Shown here: in pieces, positions 38,201 to 47,904 of the stretch
Layout: each line of letters begins with the position of its first letter
How positions within the stretch are numbered: position 1 is the first letter of the stretch
Origin: Cylicocyclus nassatus
Taxonomy: Eukaryota > Nematoda > Chromadorea > Rhabditida > Strongylidae
DNA length: 64,000 bases
Direction: 5' to 3'
Assembly: GCA_958299035.1 (NCBI GenBank)
Contig: CATQJL010000223.1
Location: forward strand, 73,701,006 to 73,765,005
Position numbers and translations under genes: made by a program
Notes under the pieces: model-generated
Databases searched by the model: none
Told to the model about the DNA's origin: nothing
What the model saw: the letters and a program-made list of their open reading frames with translations, nothing else

Positions 38201-39115
38201 AGGAAATGCGAAGACAGCGTGAAGAAGAAATGCGAAGGCAGCAGGAAGAGGAAATGCGAAGGCAGCGAGAGGAAGAGGAAAGACGTAGGCGTGAGGAAGA
38301 GGAACGACAAAGGCGTGAAGAGGCGGAGAGAGCGAGACTAGAAGCCCTGCGACGTCAACGAGAAGAAGAAGAACGACAAAGATTGGAAGCTGAACGTCGT
38401 CAAAGGGAAGAAGAAGAACGCCAAAGGCAGGAAGCTGAGCGCCGTCGTCAAGAAGAAGAACAACGAAGAAGAGAAGCAGAATGGCGACGTCAGTCCGAAA
38501 GAGCAGAGGCTAGGAGAAGAAAACGTGAAGAAGAGGAACGTCAGAAACGAGACCGTGAAGAGGAGATACGTAAGAGGGAAGAGGAAGAAGCGCGTTTGGA
38601 GGAAGAGAGAAGTAAGTAGCTCGCATTGTTCAAATTAGTTCATTTCAGAGGGCTATGCTACATTTGTGACCGGTTCCGAATCAGAACGAAATTGGCGCGC
38701 TAAACGACGTACATTAGCATTTGGCTTCACGTAAACTCAGCTTGGAATCCACATTACGTCTTGTCCAGCATTAAGTCCTGTCGCGTACGCGACGCCAATG
38801 TCAATGTGCGCACCGTCTAGTGCGCCGATTCCGCTCCGGTTCCGAATCGGCTCTCATTTATATAGCGGTAGCTCGAGCTTTGTGGTCCGCGCTGGATTGC
38901 AAAAATTTTAATATGGGTATCGGTCCCTGTCTACTGTTACAACAAGCCCCCCCCCTCCCATCTGGACTGCCCCTTTCTCATAGTTGCTTTCAGATGTAAT
39001 GAATCGGGTACAACCGATGCGTGCAAAACATCGTCATCATAGTCGTCATCGTGCAAAGGGTGAACCACCAAGCAGAAGTCATAGTCATCAATCAGAAGTT
39101 GAAGGAGCTCACTAA
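35261..39115 (+). CDS. Single-pass membrane protein with long Glu/Arg/Gln coiled coil, unnamed
   Basis: Exons: 35261-35353, 35541-35748, 36186-36530, 37437-37579, 37633-38611, 38994-39115. They join in phase to 629 residues. Residues 1-20 are a strongly hydrophobic segment (LLAVFMIIVVLILLLLLF) followed by KQKKK, a signal-anchor layout. Residues about 100-215 are basic and Tyr/Pro/Arg-rich, with four STRTAI repeats and recurring RRDQ and VYLD motifs. Exon 4 (GYTSHMNELRTARLMVQRS, then YPLQEYELWLQ) looks most like a folded, conserved part. Residues about 375-590 are an uninterrupted charged helix with repeats such as EEEMRRQQ and EEERQR. The C-terminus is His/Arg/Ser-rich. This fits a type II membrane protein with a long cytoplasmic rod, but function is unknown. 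I recognise no named family. The long minus-strand frame across exon 5 is its shadow. Confidence 0.85.
35398..35522. repeat. Dispersed repeat, copy 2 (first copy at 5183)
   Basis: TGCCAGCGCCGTTCCATCGC and GCTGTGCCGGCTGAGG parallel the repeat at 5183-5272. It lies in intron 1 of the coiled-coil gene. Confidence 0.5.
35764..36165. repeat. Inverted-repeat element in intron 2 of the coiled-coil gene
   Basis: The left end contains CATGTCCCGCCAAACCGC and the right end contains GCGGTTTGGCGGGAGATATG, an inverted match of about 17 bp. The interior is GC-rich relative to the flanks. It nearly fills the 437-bp intron. Confidence 0.5.
36560..37110. repeat. Diverged direct duplication in intron 3 of the coiled-coil gene
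   Basis: CTGAAGTCAAGTATGTATCG plus CCTTTTGCACCGTTACAGTATGCCCA (about 36579 on) is echoed by TCGAAGTCAAGCATGCAACG plus CCTTTTGCACCGCTACAATATGCCCA (about 36866 on). Each is followed by a GTCGCACGC segment. A third partial echo (GGTTACGGTAGCATACTGTATGCG) is at about 37184, matching about 36740. Non-coding. Confidence 0.6.
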
Positions 39116-40385
39116 TTATATTGTATCTGTGTGATCTCGGCTATGTCGAAAAACTCGAATTTAAGTATCGATTACCAGTTATGTACTTGAAGCTATTGAT
39201 TGATTGAAAGTACATTAAAAAGTGCTGGTATATACAATACGGGAAATGAAATTCACCCTGAATTGATTCATGCATGTGCTAATGCAAAAAAAACAACAAA
39301 TTCCTTGCTGAAAATTCGTGTAGAGGAAAATAGCCATCACTCCCATGAACACATTCATAAAGCTATCAAACAAGCCCGTCTAAGGTCATTGCGATACGTG
39401 CGGTCGGGCATCGGTGTATACTTTTTCACTCAATTTTTACAGTCTTGTACGTACAGCTCTCAAGCAAAACTCAAAACAGAACCAACTACTTCTGAGGGAA
39501 CTCCATAGCTTAAAAAAATCAGAATAACTTTTATAAACTTGTACCAACGCCCTTCGGCGGCGCTCGAACAAAAATCTCAGCAGTGTTTATAATAGGCTTA
39601 ACCCCCTTCAAAAATAAAGTATCTCAACACACATCCCATGAAAAAAGATTTTGTACATAAATTCTGTATTTACATATTTGATATCTGATAGAACGAGTGA
39701 TTAGAATGTAACTGGGATAAAACATCTGTCATGAAATTCAGAGGCCTTTGTACAAATCTACAATAGGAATAAGATCTGTACAACTGGTAACTCTCTGGAA
39801 CAACTCTGGAATTATTGGCACTAGATTGTGGAAAAAAAGACGAAAAGAGCTTTTAGAACTAGCAAACTGCAATCCTAGGGACCATCGTACTTCACCAAAA
39901 AAGCCCAACAGCATCCAAGAAAGCCCAAATGCGCTAGAAAGAACCGGGACGCACCCCTTTTAGCGCAAGTTTTGGCGTTAAGGTATGTATGTTGATTTCG
40001 CAACCGAATCATTTTGCTTGATTTTCTGTCGTCTACACATTAAAATAATGTCAGAATTCCTGTCAGAACAAAACTTTTAGGGGCGTTTCGGCTTTTCTAG
40101 CGCTTTTGGGCTTTTTGGGCTTCTTTGAGCCTTTTGGACTTTTTTCGGCGCTTTTGGGCTTGTCGGCGAAGTATGACGGATCCCCTATTGTACGATTATA
40201 ATTCGTAGAGTAGATCTACAAAGCGGAATAAAAATCTACGTTATCCAGCATAAGGCAGTGAAAAGCAACCGAAGCGAAATCAAATTATAAAACTGCACAA
40301 AATTTAGAAACTGATGAAAAACTTCATCCATCCACCTGATCTCAAAGTCGACTTTACTTCTGCACGTGGAACTGTCAGGAGCACC
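39116..40385. other. Intergenic between convergent genes
   Basis: This is shared 3' flank of the plus-strand coiled-coil gene and the minus-strand TMEM120 gene. It contains the foldback at 39877-40186. The frame at 39200-39508 has no recognised motif, and I do not call it. Confidence 0.5.
39877..40186. mobile_element. Foldback element rich in AAAAGCCC units
   Basis: The left end AGGGACCATCGTACTTCACC and the right end GGCGAAGTATGACGGATCCCC are inverted matches. Inside, AAAAAAGCCCAA, AAGAAAGCCCAAATGCGCTAG and CGGGACGC are answered by GCGTTTCGG, CTAGCGCTTTTGGGC and TTTTGGGCTT. It is related in motif to the foldback at 51432-51641. Non-coding. Confidence 0.6.
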
Positions 40386-42522
40386 CTACTCGTCCTTCGA
40401 ATTCGATCTCGAACGATACTTCTCCGTCAAACCGACGATATAATTGTACGAGCCAGTGGAACGCAGTTTTTTAAGGAGTACCAAGCTCGTTGTGACGATA
40501 TTGCCAACGGCAAGAAGCAAGAACATAAAACTTAGCGCCAGTACCTGAAGAAAAACATAACAAGTAAACTGACACACAGACAAATAAACAGTAAAAAAAA
40601 CATCAATTTTGTATTATACCAACCTGCCACTCTCCTCTGCAACTGTATGACAAATTCCATAGGACATAAGCATTATATAGTTGGAAAACCTGCAAATTTA
40701 TTTGTACGACTCAAAGGCACCAAAAGAATCGAGCAAAACTGACGTAAACTGCGCCCAAAAACGGTAGTAAAAAGGTGAGCCCCTTGAACATGAAGCTGGT
40801 GAATCCTTCGACCGTGATATCCATAAGGTGACCCTGGCCGAGAGCGTGAAGACGGCGAAGGCATCCCGACTGATACTGCGTCTAAAATACAGCTACTTTC
40901 TATAAAATAAGATTACGGTAAAAATGGCATAAAAGCGAACCTGTAGAATTTGCACAAAGCATAAGTAGAACACGAAAGTCAAAAACTGATGCCGGAACGA
41001 CTGGTAGCAGTGACCATCGCGCCATGTCAATATGATACCGCAAAGAACGCAAGAGAGGTAATGATGCAACACCCACCATCCTTTGATTCTAAACAACTGT
41101 TCGAAAAGAACCCCAAAAAGTTGAATGGCGAAATCTTCACACACACACAAAAAAACATAAAACCGCAGTAACAGGAATCACACGCAAAAATAGAGCCTAC
41201 CGAGAACCATTAATCCTCAAGACACTTTCCCTGATAGTCAGCGTGCAATAGTACCTGAATGTGTACTCAAGTGTGTTCTTATAGACATGTAAAATAGGAA
41301 CACATAACGACAAAAAGATGCAACAGAAAATAGCCAAAAAACAGTGAAAGAACTGTAGTTCGACTCACCAGACCATAAGAAAATTCCCAATGGAATCGAG
41401 AACCCTCCAAGGGAACAGATACGACAAAGTTACACTGATGAGGATAGCGATTGTCACCTTCCACTTGAAAGACTCATAATCCTGGAATGGGATGTTTTCG
41501 TCACTAAGAAAGAGATATTAAACGTCCGAGGACAAACATACCTGTTTATACTTATATCGGTCGTTCTTTGAGAGTAGAGACAAATTTAGATTCTTGCCTA
41601 AAGGACACAATTTCACTTTCCACACAGATTTTTCAGGGAAAAAAGTAATTCATTTAGAAGTCTTCGATACTTAACCATGAATTAGATGCAGAAACATCTC
41701 CCCTCCATCCCTCTGCTTTTCTATCGCACCGAGAAACTATCAGTTTTGTAACGGATGTTTGACTATCCATCATTAGATATATGTGAACTTCGAAGAAATT
41801 TTAAAACAAAAAAATACCGTAATCGAAAAGGAATTGGAAGTCTAGACTAAATACAGTACCTAGGATCAGCGACAGGTAGAATCCATTATCCTTCACCGGC
41901 AGCTCCGACTCCATCTGATGCAATTTCGCTTTTGCATCAGTTATATCATGTTCGATCTTTTCAAGACGTTCCTTATCATCAGTGGTGCCATCTTTTTTGA
42001 TCCTAGCATAGATAGCATTGTGAATGATGATGGTAAGTTAAAAGCAAGGTGCAAGCAAAGTCCACAGATGTCCGTGGGTCAGTAAAATCTGCCGCCAAAC
42101 TACTCTGAACTTCCAATTTGTTGATGCGATTCTTTCTTTATTTTCGCACTATGTCAATTTTTATTCAAGAAAAGAGGCCTCTCCAGCTATTAGCCGGAGC
42201 GGTCGTGCGGACAGCAATTAGAGTAAAGATCAAAATGCAAAACTGCAAAAACCTACTTGTCCAATGTGTCATCGAGGTTTTTGAGAACATAGTTTTGATG
42301 CTTTACTCCTTTCAGAGATGATTCTTGCAGCTTTGTCAGTTCAGACAGTTTCTTGATGTATTCGCTATGTATTTCCTAAATACTGTAATAAAAAAGGACA
42401 TCAATCAAAACTGTGAAAACAAGAAGATGACAAGATAGATGTAAAGGCAGATAAATTGCAGATACCTCCAACTTTCCAAGTTCACTCTGAAAGTCGCCCC
42501 ATTCTTTATTCACACTCTCCAT
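40386..42522 (-). CDS. TMEM120: TMEM120-family multi-pass membrane protein
   Basis: TMEM120 proteins are dimeric six-pass proteins of the nuclear envelope/ER (and reportedly plasma membrane) that bind coenzyme A. Roles in fat-cell biology are established, while the proposed mechanosensitive channel activity is disputed. Ten exons join in phase to 350 residues (human TMEM120A has 343): 42522-42466, 42375-42257, 42002-41860, 41597-41542, 41481-41369, 41254-41201, 41088-40941, 40881-40744, 40689-40624, 40544-40386. Residues 1-105 are a coiled coil. [12 protein letters not shown] and the six-helix domain follow. Exon 7 carries [12 protein letters not shown] and ILTWRDG, the most conserved block, which includes the CoA-pocket Trp and His region. 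FQLYNAY and a basic tail end the protein. The donor after exon 8 is TAC|GTCAGT, slightly off consensus. Phase and alignment support it. Confidence 0.95.
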
Positions 42523-42539
42523 GACTAAATTTAGTCAGG

Positions 42540-42555
42540 ACCAAGCTGAAAAAAA
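42540..42555 (-). promoter_or_regulatory. Candidate trans-splice acceptor of TMEM120
   Basis: On the minus strand TTTTTTTCAG ends 24 bases before the start ATG at 42522. No upstream coding exon is visible, so this is the natural spliced-leader addition site. Confidence 0.45.
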
Positions 42556-43565
42556 TCGAAATGTTGAGAAAGTATGTACAAGTCCTAAGTACGAGCAAGA
42601 ACCGTGCAGTAAACATTTGTGAAGCGCGAAGTACTTGTATCAAAACAAACAGTTTGATTGTACTGATAAGTGATATCAAAGTCCACGAATGTCAACACTG
42701 ACCAAAGCTCACACCGCGATAGCCATTAAGCAGCGCAAAACTTTTGGTTTTCCAACTGAGCACATCAACCAGTGGCTGAATATTGATACTTTTCTACAGG
42801 CAATGATAAGAGGGGAGGGAGGGGGGGGGGGGAGGGGAATTAGGAATTAGTGCGAAGAGGAGCACACGTGTCGGGGGCAACTTCATGAAAGAAATCACAC
42901 TTATTCAAATCAAATGCAATAGTTGCTAATAAATGCATGTGCATGAGCAGGCAGCCAAAAAACGATATATCGATCAGGTGCTTTTAACTTTGACTACATT
43001 AATAAGAGGCATTGAGTTTCTTAGCAGCAATATGTGCACACTCAAGGAAAAAACTCAAAATCGGGGCTCGTTCTATTTATTAGTCAAACTTAAGCGATTT
43101 TTCTTCGTCAACAACAATAGTCGATCTGCACTCAACTTTAGCACAACAAGATGCACTGCAATTCTCCTCCAAATGTGCGTAAAAGTTAATTCAGGTGTCC
43201 TAACCAAATGAAGAAAGGTTCATTCAGAGTAGGAAAACGAAAGGTGCAATAAGTCGATGAAAATTCCGCACCTGCGTCTTGTTCAATAATTTTTCACATC
43301 AACATCCATAGAGAGAAGTCCATAGCGTCATACGGTTGAAGTGAGTATATCACTGCGCAGTAGGTACTATTCCTTATTATATAAGTGCGCAAGAATAAAA
43401 AAACCACAAAAAAGCTTATACCAGTTCAATAGCATTTTCTTCTTACTAAAACGTAAACACAGTCAACAGCACCTGAGCGATATATCGAGTGCACAATCAC
43501 AACTTGGGAGTGTGATCTCAAGGGAATGGTCAAAAATCGAAGTGGCTAATCCAAACGAGCTGCAT

Positions 43566-43805
43566 AAAGGATATTCGTCGACAAGTGCCTCGACTCATGC
43601 AATTAACCACCTTGGGCATGCCTTATGGGGCCTTTCCAGCTTGACAGTACGCTGCAGCGCGCAGGGACTTGCTAGCTCGCAGCATCCCTGTCCTTCCCCT
43701 GCCTTGTCCTGTCCTGTCCTACTGTCAAGCTGGAAAGAGTCCAAAAAAGCTCGCCCGTGGTGGTGTAAATGCACTAGTTGAGGTAGTCGTCGACGAATAT
43801 CCTTT
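43566..43805. mobile_element. Foldback element, 240 bp
   Basis: The left arm AAAGGATATTCGTCGACAAG is inverted at the right end as TCGACGAATATCCTTT. Pairing continues inward: GCCTCGACTCATGCA against TGCACTAGTTGAGG, and TTTCCAGCTTGACAGTA against TACTGTCAAGCTGGAAA. The centre contains CCTGTCCTGTCCT. The open frames on both strands are by-products of the palindrome. Confidence 0.75.
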
Positions 43806-43986
43806 ACCATCAGCAGCATAATACACTGAGTTCGAATCTGTATTCCAAATCTGCTTAGCGCCTTTGGGCATGGGCCGTTAGAAGCCATTACTTTGCTAAG
43901 AAATCGTGTATACCCAGCGCAAATTTGGCAGTACAGAGCCATGTTGGGTTAACGCTGGGCCAAAACATGCAGCTAGGTTATTCTGA

Positions 43987-44025
43987 ACAAGACCAAAGCG
44001 CCGCTACGCGGCGCTTTGGTCTTGT
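43987..44025. repeat. Perfect hairpin, 18-bp arms and 3-nt loop
   Basis: ACAAGACCAAAGCGCCGC, loop TAC, then the exact reverse complement. The GC-rich inner half gives a very stable stem on either strand. It is not followed by a U-tract, and the setting is eukaryotic, so it is not a bacterial-type terminator. Confidence 0.8.
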
Positions 44026-45058
44026 AAGTGGATAAAATGTACAATTCATAAGCTATCATCCTGGCGCTTTCAGCTATGTATTCCAAATTTCAACTTATCC
44101 AGCATTATTCAGACAATGTCCGACGACATACGTACGGTTCATGCTAATTTGATATAGATTGACCTGACCGGCAAAGTTTTTGAGAAATGAGGTTTTTTCT
44201 TAGAGGTTACACCCGTGAATCGATTCACTATTACTAAAGCAGCAACTTTGGAGTCAGAATCTGTAGTTTGATCTACTTTGTAAACTATAAGACCACTCTC
44301 TTTTGCAAAATTTGCACAATCGCTCATGTAAAAATACCTTGGAGTTTACAACATAATCAAAGCAAAATTCATGAATAATCGACTATCGCTAGACTATGCA
44401 AATTCAGTGCCTAGTAACGGAATGGAGTACATGATACGTAACTCGTAACATTTGAAGATAAGAGTGAGATCGATGAGTATATGCATATGCAAGGTTAATA
44501 GTCAATAACTACACATACTGCGATACCGCGAAGCAAAAATTTTTTACAATACATTCAAAATTTTTCATCGTGCTTCGTATAAATCTCTTGGCTAGACAAA
44601 ATGCTGTGTACAGATAGTCCGGAAATGAACACGAACTAGGAGTTTTTGACAGACGTTCAATGAAATCCAGCATACAATGACTAACTGCGCAAGCAACAAA
44701 AGTTATCCGGAAATTATGGGACTCTGCTACAGAGATGATAGAGATATCCTTGTTTCTTAAATTGCTCTCAAGTTTTTTTTTACATAGCAAATTCTCGAAT
44801 GATTAGACACATATCCAGAAACTGTTTGCTGATAATCATAGGCCGAGTTTTTTCGTCAAACAAAACTATGATTTCATCTACTAATGTTGATGGTTTAATC
44901 TACTGTTTTGACACAAATTTCTATAAAGCTTATGGTTCATGCATTTAAAAAAGCATATGCAGCCGTCAAAGAGATGTTTGCTTAAATTCATATGTAAGAA
45001 CGTACTGATGATCATCACTCAGTTACTCCGTAGACTATCTCATGATGCTCTGAAGCAA

Positions 45059-45440
45059 TGAGTACGGTTGATGAGTGAAGTGAAACTGACATGAATGGCG
45101 ACCGAAGCATACGTAATGCAAGGTGGTGTCTATGTGATGCAGTTTTTGAGGCAAAAGGTTACTTATTTGGCTTTGCGACGTCTGAATTCTTTTGTTTTCG
45201 ACTTTTTTGTGAAATTGACCTTTCAAAGAAAGTTCCAGAACTGGCTAGTGCTCTCTGCACCCTAAGGGATGGCTTGCCCCCAGCAGTAGTGAATCGTTCT
45301 TATATGGACTGAATTGCGACGAATTCTTTTGTTTTTGACTTTTTTTATGAAATTGACTTTTCAAAGAAAGTTCCAGAGCTGTCTGGTGAACATGCTCACC
45401 GGCAGTAGTAATCGTTCATATATGGATTAGATTGTTGAAA
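45059..45440. repeat. Direct duplication, copy 1 (with an internal partial copy)
   Basis: From GAGTACGGTTGATGAGTGAA through GGCGACCGAAGCATACGTAA and AAAGAAAGTTCCAGAACTGG, this matches 46086-46290 closely. A partial tandem copy (GACGAATTCTTTTGTTTTTG through AAAGAAAGTTCCAGAGCTGT) follows at 45316-45440. It has an open frame in copy 1 only, with no recognised domain. Confidence 0.7.
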
Positions 45441-46085
45441 GAACGAAACTCGTTGTAATAGGCAACTCTATAGCGTTTTTAATTTTTTTGTGATAGATGA
45501 AACTGCATCTTACAGTGCTAAAATTAAGACTGGAGAAAAAGTTAGAATGCAGCGATTTGTTAGGTTACGATATAGTCTTATGCGACGCCTTTGACACGGA
45601 AACAGTGTTTAGAGTTGAGACAATGATTGAAACTAAACAGATCTCAGAGTGCAGCAAGGTCGATAGATTTTAGAAGATCAAGACAATTTCTGCATTTCTG
45701 TGCAACAACGAATTTAACTTGGAAACAATATTTGAAGGTAACGATATAAGAACGAAGAAGGCTTGAAAGCAAAGCCAGCAGTTCTTGAGATAGCTATTGA
45801 TCCCCTAAATTGTTTTTTTTTTTTTGACATGAAGACACTGCTGGAGCAATGAATTAAGCGTAAAGAAGAGAAAACTCATAGAGGGAGAGAGAAAAAGACC
45901 GATTTCCGCGTATCTAGCGCTCAAAGCTACCAATAAGCATGGAGGGAAGAGCTTTCAGAATGTAAACACGATGATAATAGAAGTGATAGAGCAACCATTG
46001 GGACAGGAAGAGATTTGGGATAGACTTCAAAAGATGCAACAGTAATGGTGGATAGAGAGTGTTGGGATGAATACCACTTTGACTT

Positions 46086-46300
46086 TGGGTACGGTTGATG
46101 GGTGAAGTGAACCTAACATGAAAGGCGACCGAAGCATACGTAATGCAAGGTGGTGTCTATGTGATGCACAGTTTTGGAGGCAAAAGGTTGCTTATTTGGC
46201 TTTGCGACGTCTGAGTTCATTGTTTTTGACTTTTTTGTGAAATTGACCTTTCAAAGAAAGTTCCAGAACTGTCTGGTGCTCTCTGGAGGGGTTGTAAACA
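46086..46300. repeat. Direct duplication, copy 2
   Basis: It matches 45059-45260 with scattered substitutions and small indels (for example GATGCACAGTTTTGGAGG against GATGCAGTTTTTGAGG). The indels shift the reading frame between copies, which argues against a conserved protein. It is followed by a near-palindrome around GATGTCACTGGTGACGTCATC-type sequence at about 46315. Confidence 0.7.
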
Positions 46301-47904
46301 TGCTCGCCGGCAGTGACGATGTCACTGGTGACGTCATCGCCGGACATAGCCACATGTTTACACTTGATGGGGGGGCCTGCGAATTATTATAGTAGATGAT
46401 TCTGAAAGCCTAAAGTTGAGCTGAAAGCGCAATAATGCGCTCAAATTCGCAATTCTTAGTCAATAACACTGCTCAAAACTTCTTCAAGAGGCGCTTAGCA
46501 GATAAGGAATACAGATTCGAAATCATCGTTGAATATTGCATCGAATGGTAGGTAGCTTGCTTGGATTGGCCACTTTCACTTGTGGCCCTTCCCTTGCAAC
46601 TACGAACGGTTTTATGGCGTCAAATTACTCGCACATTATCGCCTCGAACGCGAGCCAAAATTTGTAAGTAACTGAACGCTGAAGGAAATAATTTTGCTGT
46701 TTCAGGTACAGCATCACTCGCCACAACTAGTATGTTGTCTCACTTACATGTAGAAATGTTACAAACATCTTAGACCGAAAAACGCAACACAAGCTGAATT
46801 ATTTATGAAGATTCATTATGACTATTTCTTTGTTCAAAAAGAAGATAATAAGCACATTGCAAGACGACACACCGCGTGATTCGCAAAAAGGCCACGAACT
46901 AACGGTTCAGCCTAGACTTGAAAAATGACAAATTCGTTGACAGTCATTGTAGCCAAACGATGACAACAGGAAAGTGACACTGTAAAGCTATTGACGTTGC
47001 CAGGCGGTGCCGGTCTCAGTACACAGCAGCTGACGATTGAATATGTCGCAAAAGTGCAAAAGAAGCTGTCTGAGCGAAAAATGAAACAGGCAAGTGCCAA
47101 AACCGCAATTTCGTCCGGCACATTTGCAATGAATGCTGGGAATAAAAAGTAAAAACATAGTAAAACTGGCGATAAAACAAAAACGACGTGGGTACAAACG
47201 CTTACAAAAGGCAGATCGTCGTGAGTATGAGCAAATATGATAAAATATGACTTTTGAAGGTAAGTAACAACAAAACAGCTTGATAGGAATAGTGAGAGCT
47301 AAGCTCTAACAGAGTAATAGGCATAATTAGCTAACAAAATGTGTGATCACATGGATATTAGAAAGACATCACTATATAGAGTAGGTACAAAAATCATTTG
47401 GATAGAGAAAGATAAAGCTATCGATAAGCTCCGCCTCCACGTGACATCTGCCACAAATCAAACATCTCAACACATTATATACCGTATCAGTTGCCCGCGC
47501 AGGCAGAGCTATCGATAAGTGCCATACAAAGAGAACTAGTACCTAAATTATAGCTGAGGCTAAGCTTTGGCACAAAATTTAGGATTTCGGGAACACACAT
47601 GACTAATGATGTTTCCTTCATCTAAACAAGGAAGCAATTTCTTCAAAAAAATGATAGCCTATACAATACTGCGCACGTTTCAGTTTGAGAACTACAAAAA
47701 ATTAAACTGGCACAAAAAATGCTGAACCAGTATCACATTATTAATGGTGATGCACGCTGCACGATTATTCATGTAGACGTAATAAGGGATAGAGAGAAGC
47801 TCAACAGTGCGGCTACAGCACCGGGTAAGAACGGCACAATCGTGAGCGGCGAAAAAACAGAGAGCAAAAAAGACAGAAAAGGAACGCTGTGCTACAAACC
47901 GGCA

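Larger units (their letters stand above)
42556..47904. other. Intergenic between SLC6 gene 3' end and TMEM120
   Basis: No exon that I can defend in 5.3 kb. It holds a poly-G run (42821-42832), a foldback (43566-43805), a perfect hairpin (43987-44025) and a diverged duplication (45059-45440 and 46086-46300). Small minus-strand frames at 44139-44327 and 44509-44790 lack splice context and motifs. Confidence 0.45.

Noticed and set aside
37891..38310. 139-codon Ser/Phe/Leu-rich minus-strand frame
   Set aside because: It is the antisense shadow of the Glu/Arg coiled-coil exon, and its composition is simply the complement of GAR codons.
43341..43942. Open frames of 146 and 115 codons on the two strands
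   Set aside because: Both run through the foldback at 43566-43805, whose mirror symmetry keeps frames open on both strands.
43987..44025. Hairpin as an intrinsic terminator
   Set aside because: The setting is eukaryotic, there is no T-run after it, and no gene ends beside it.
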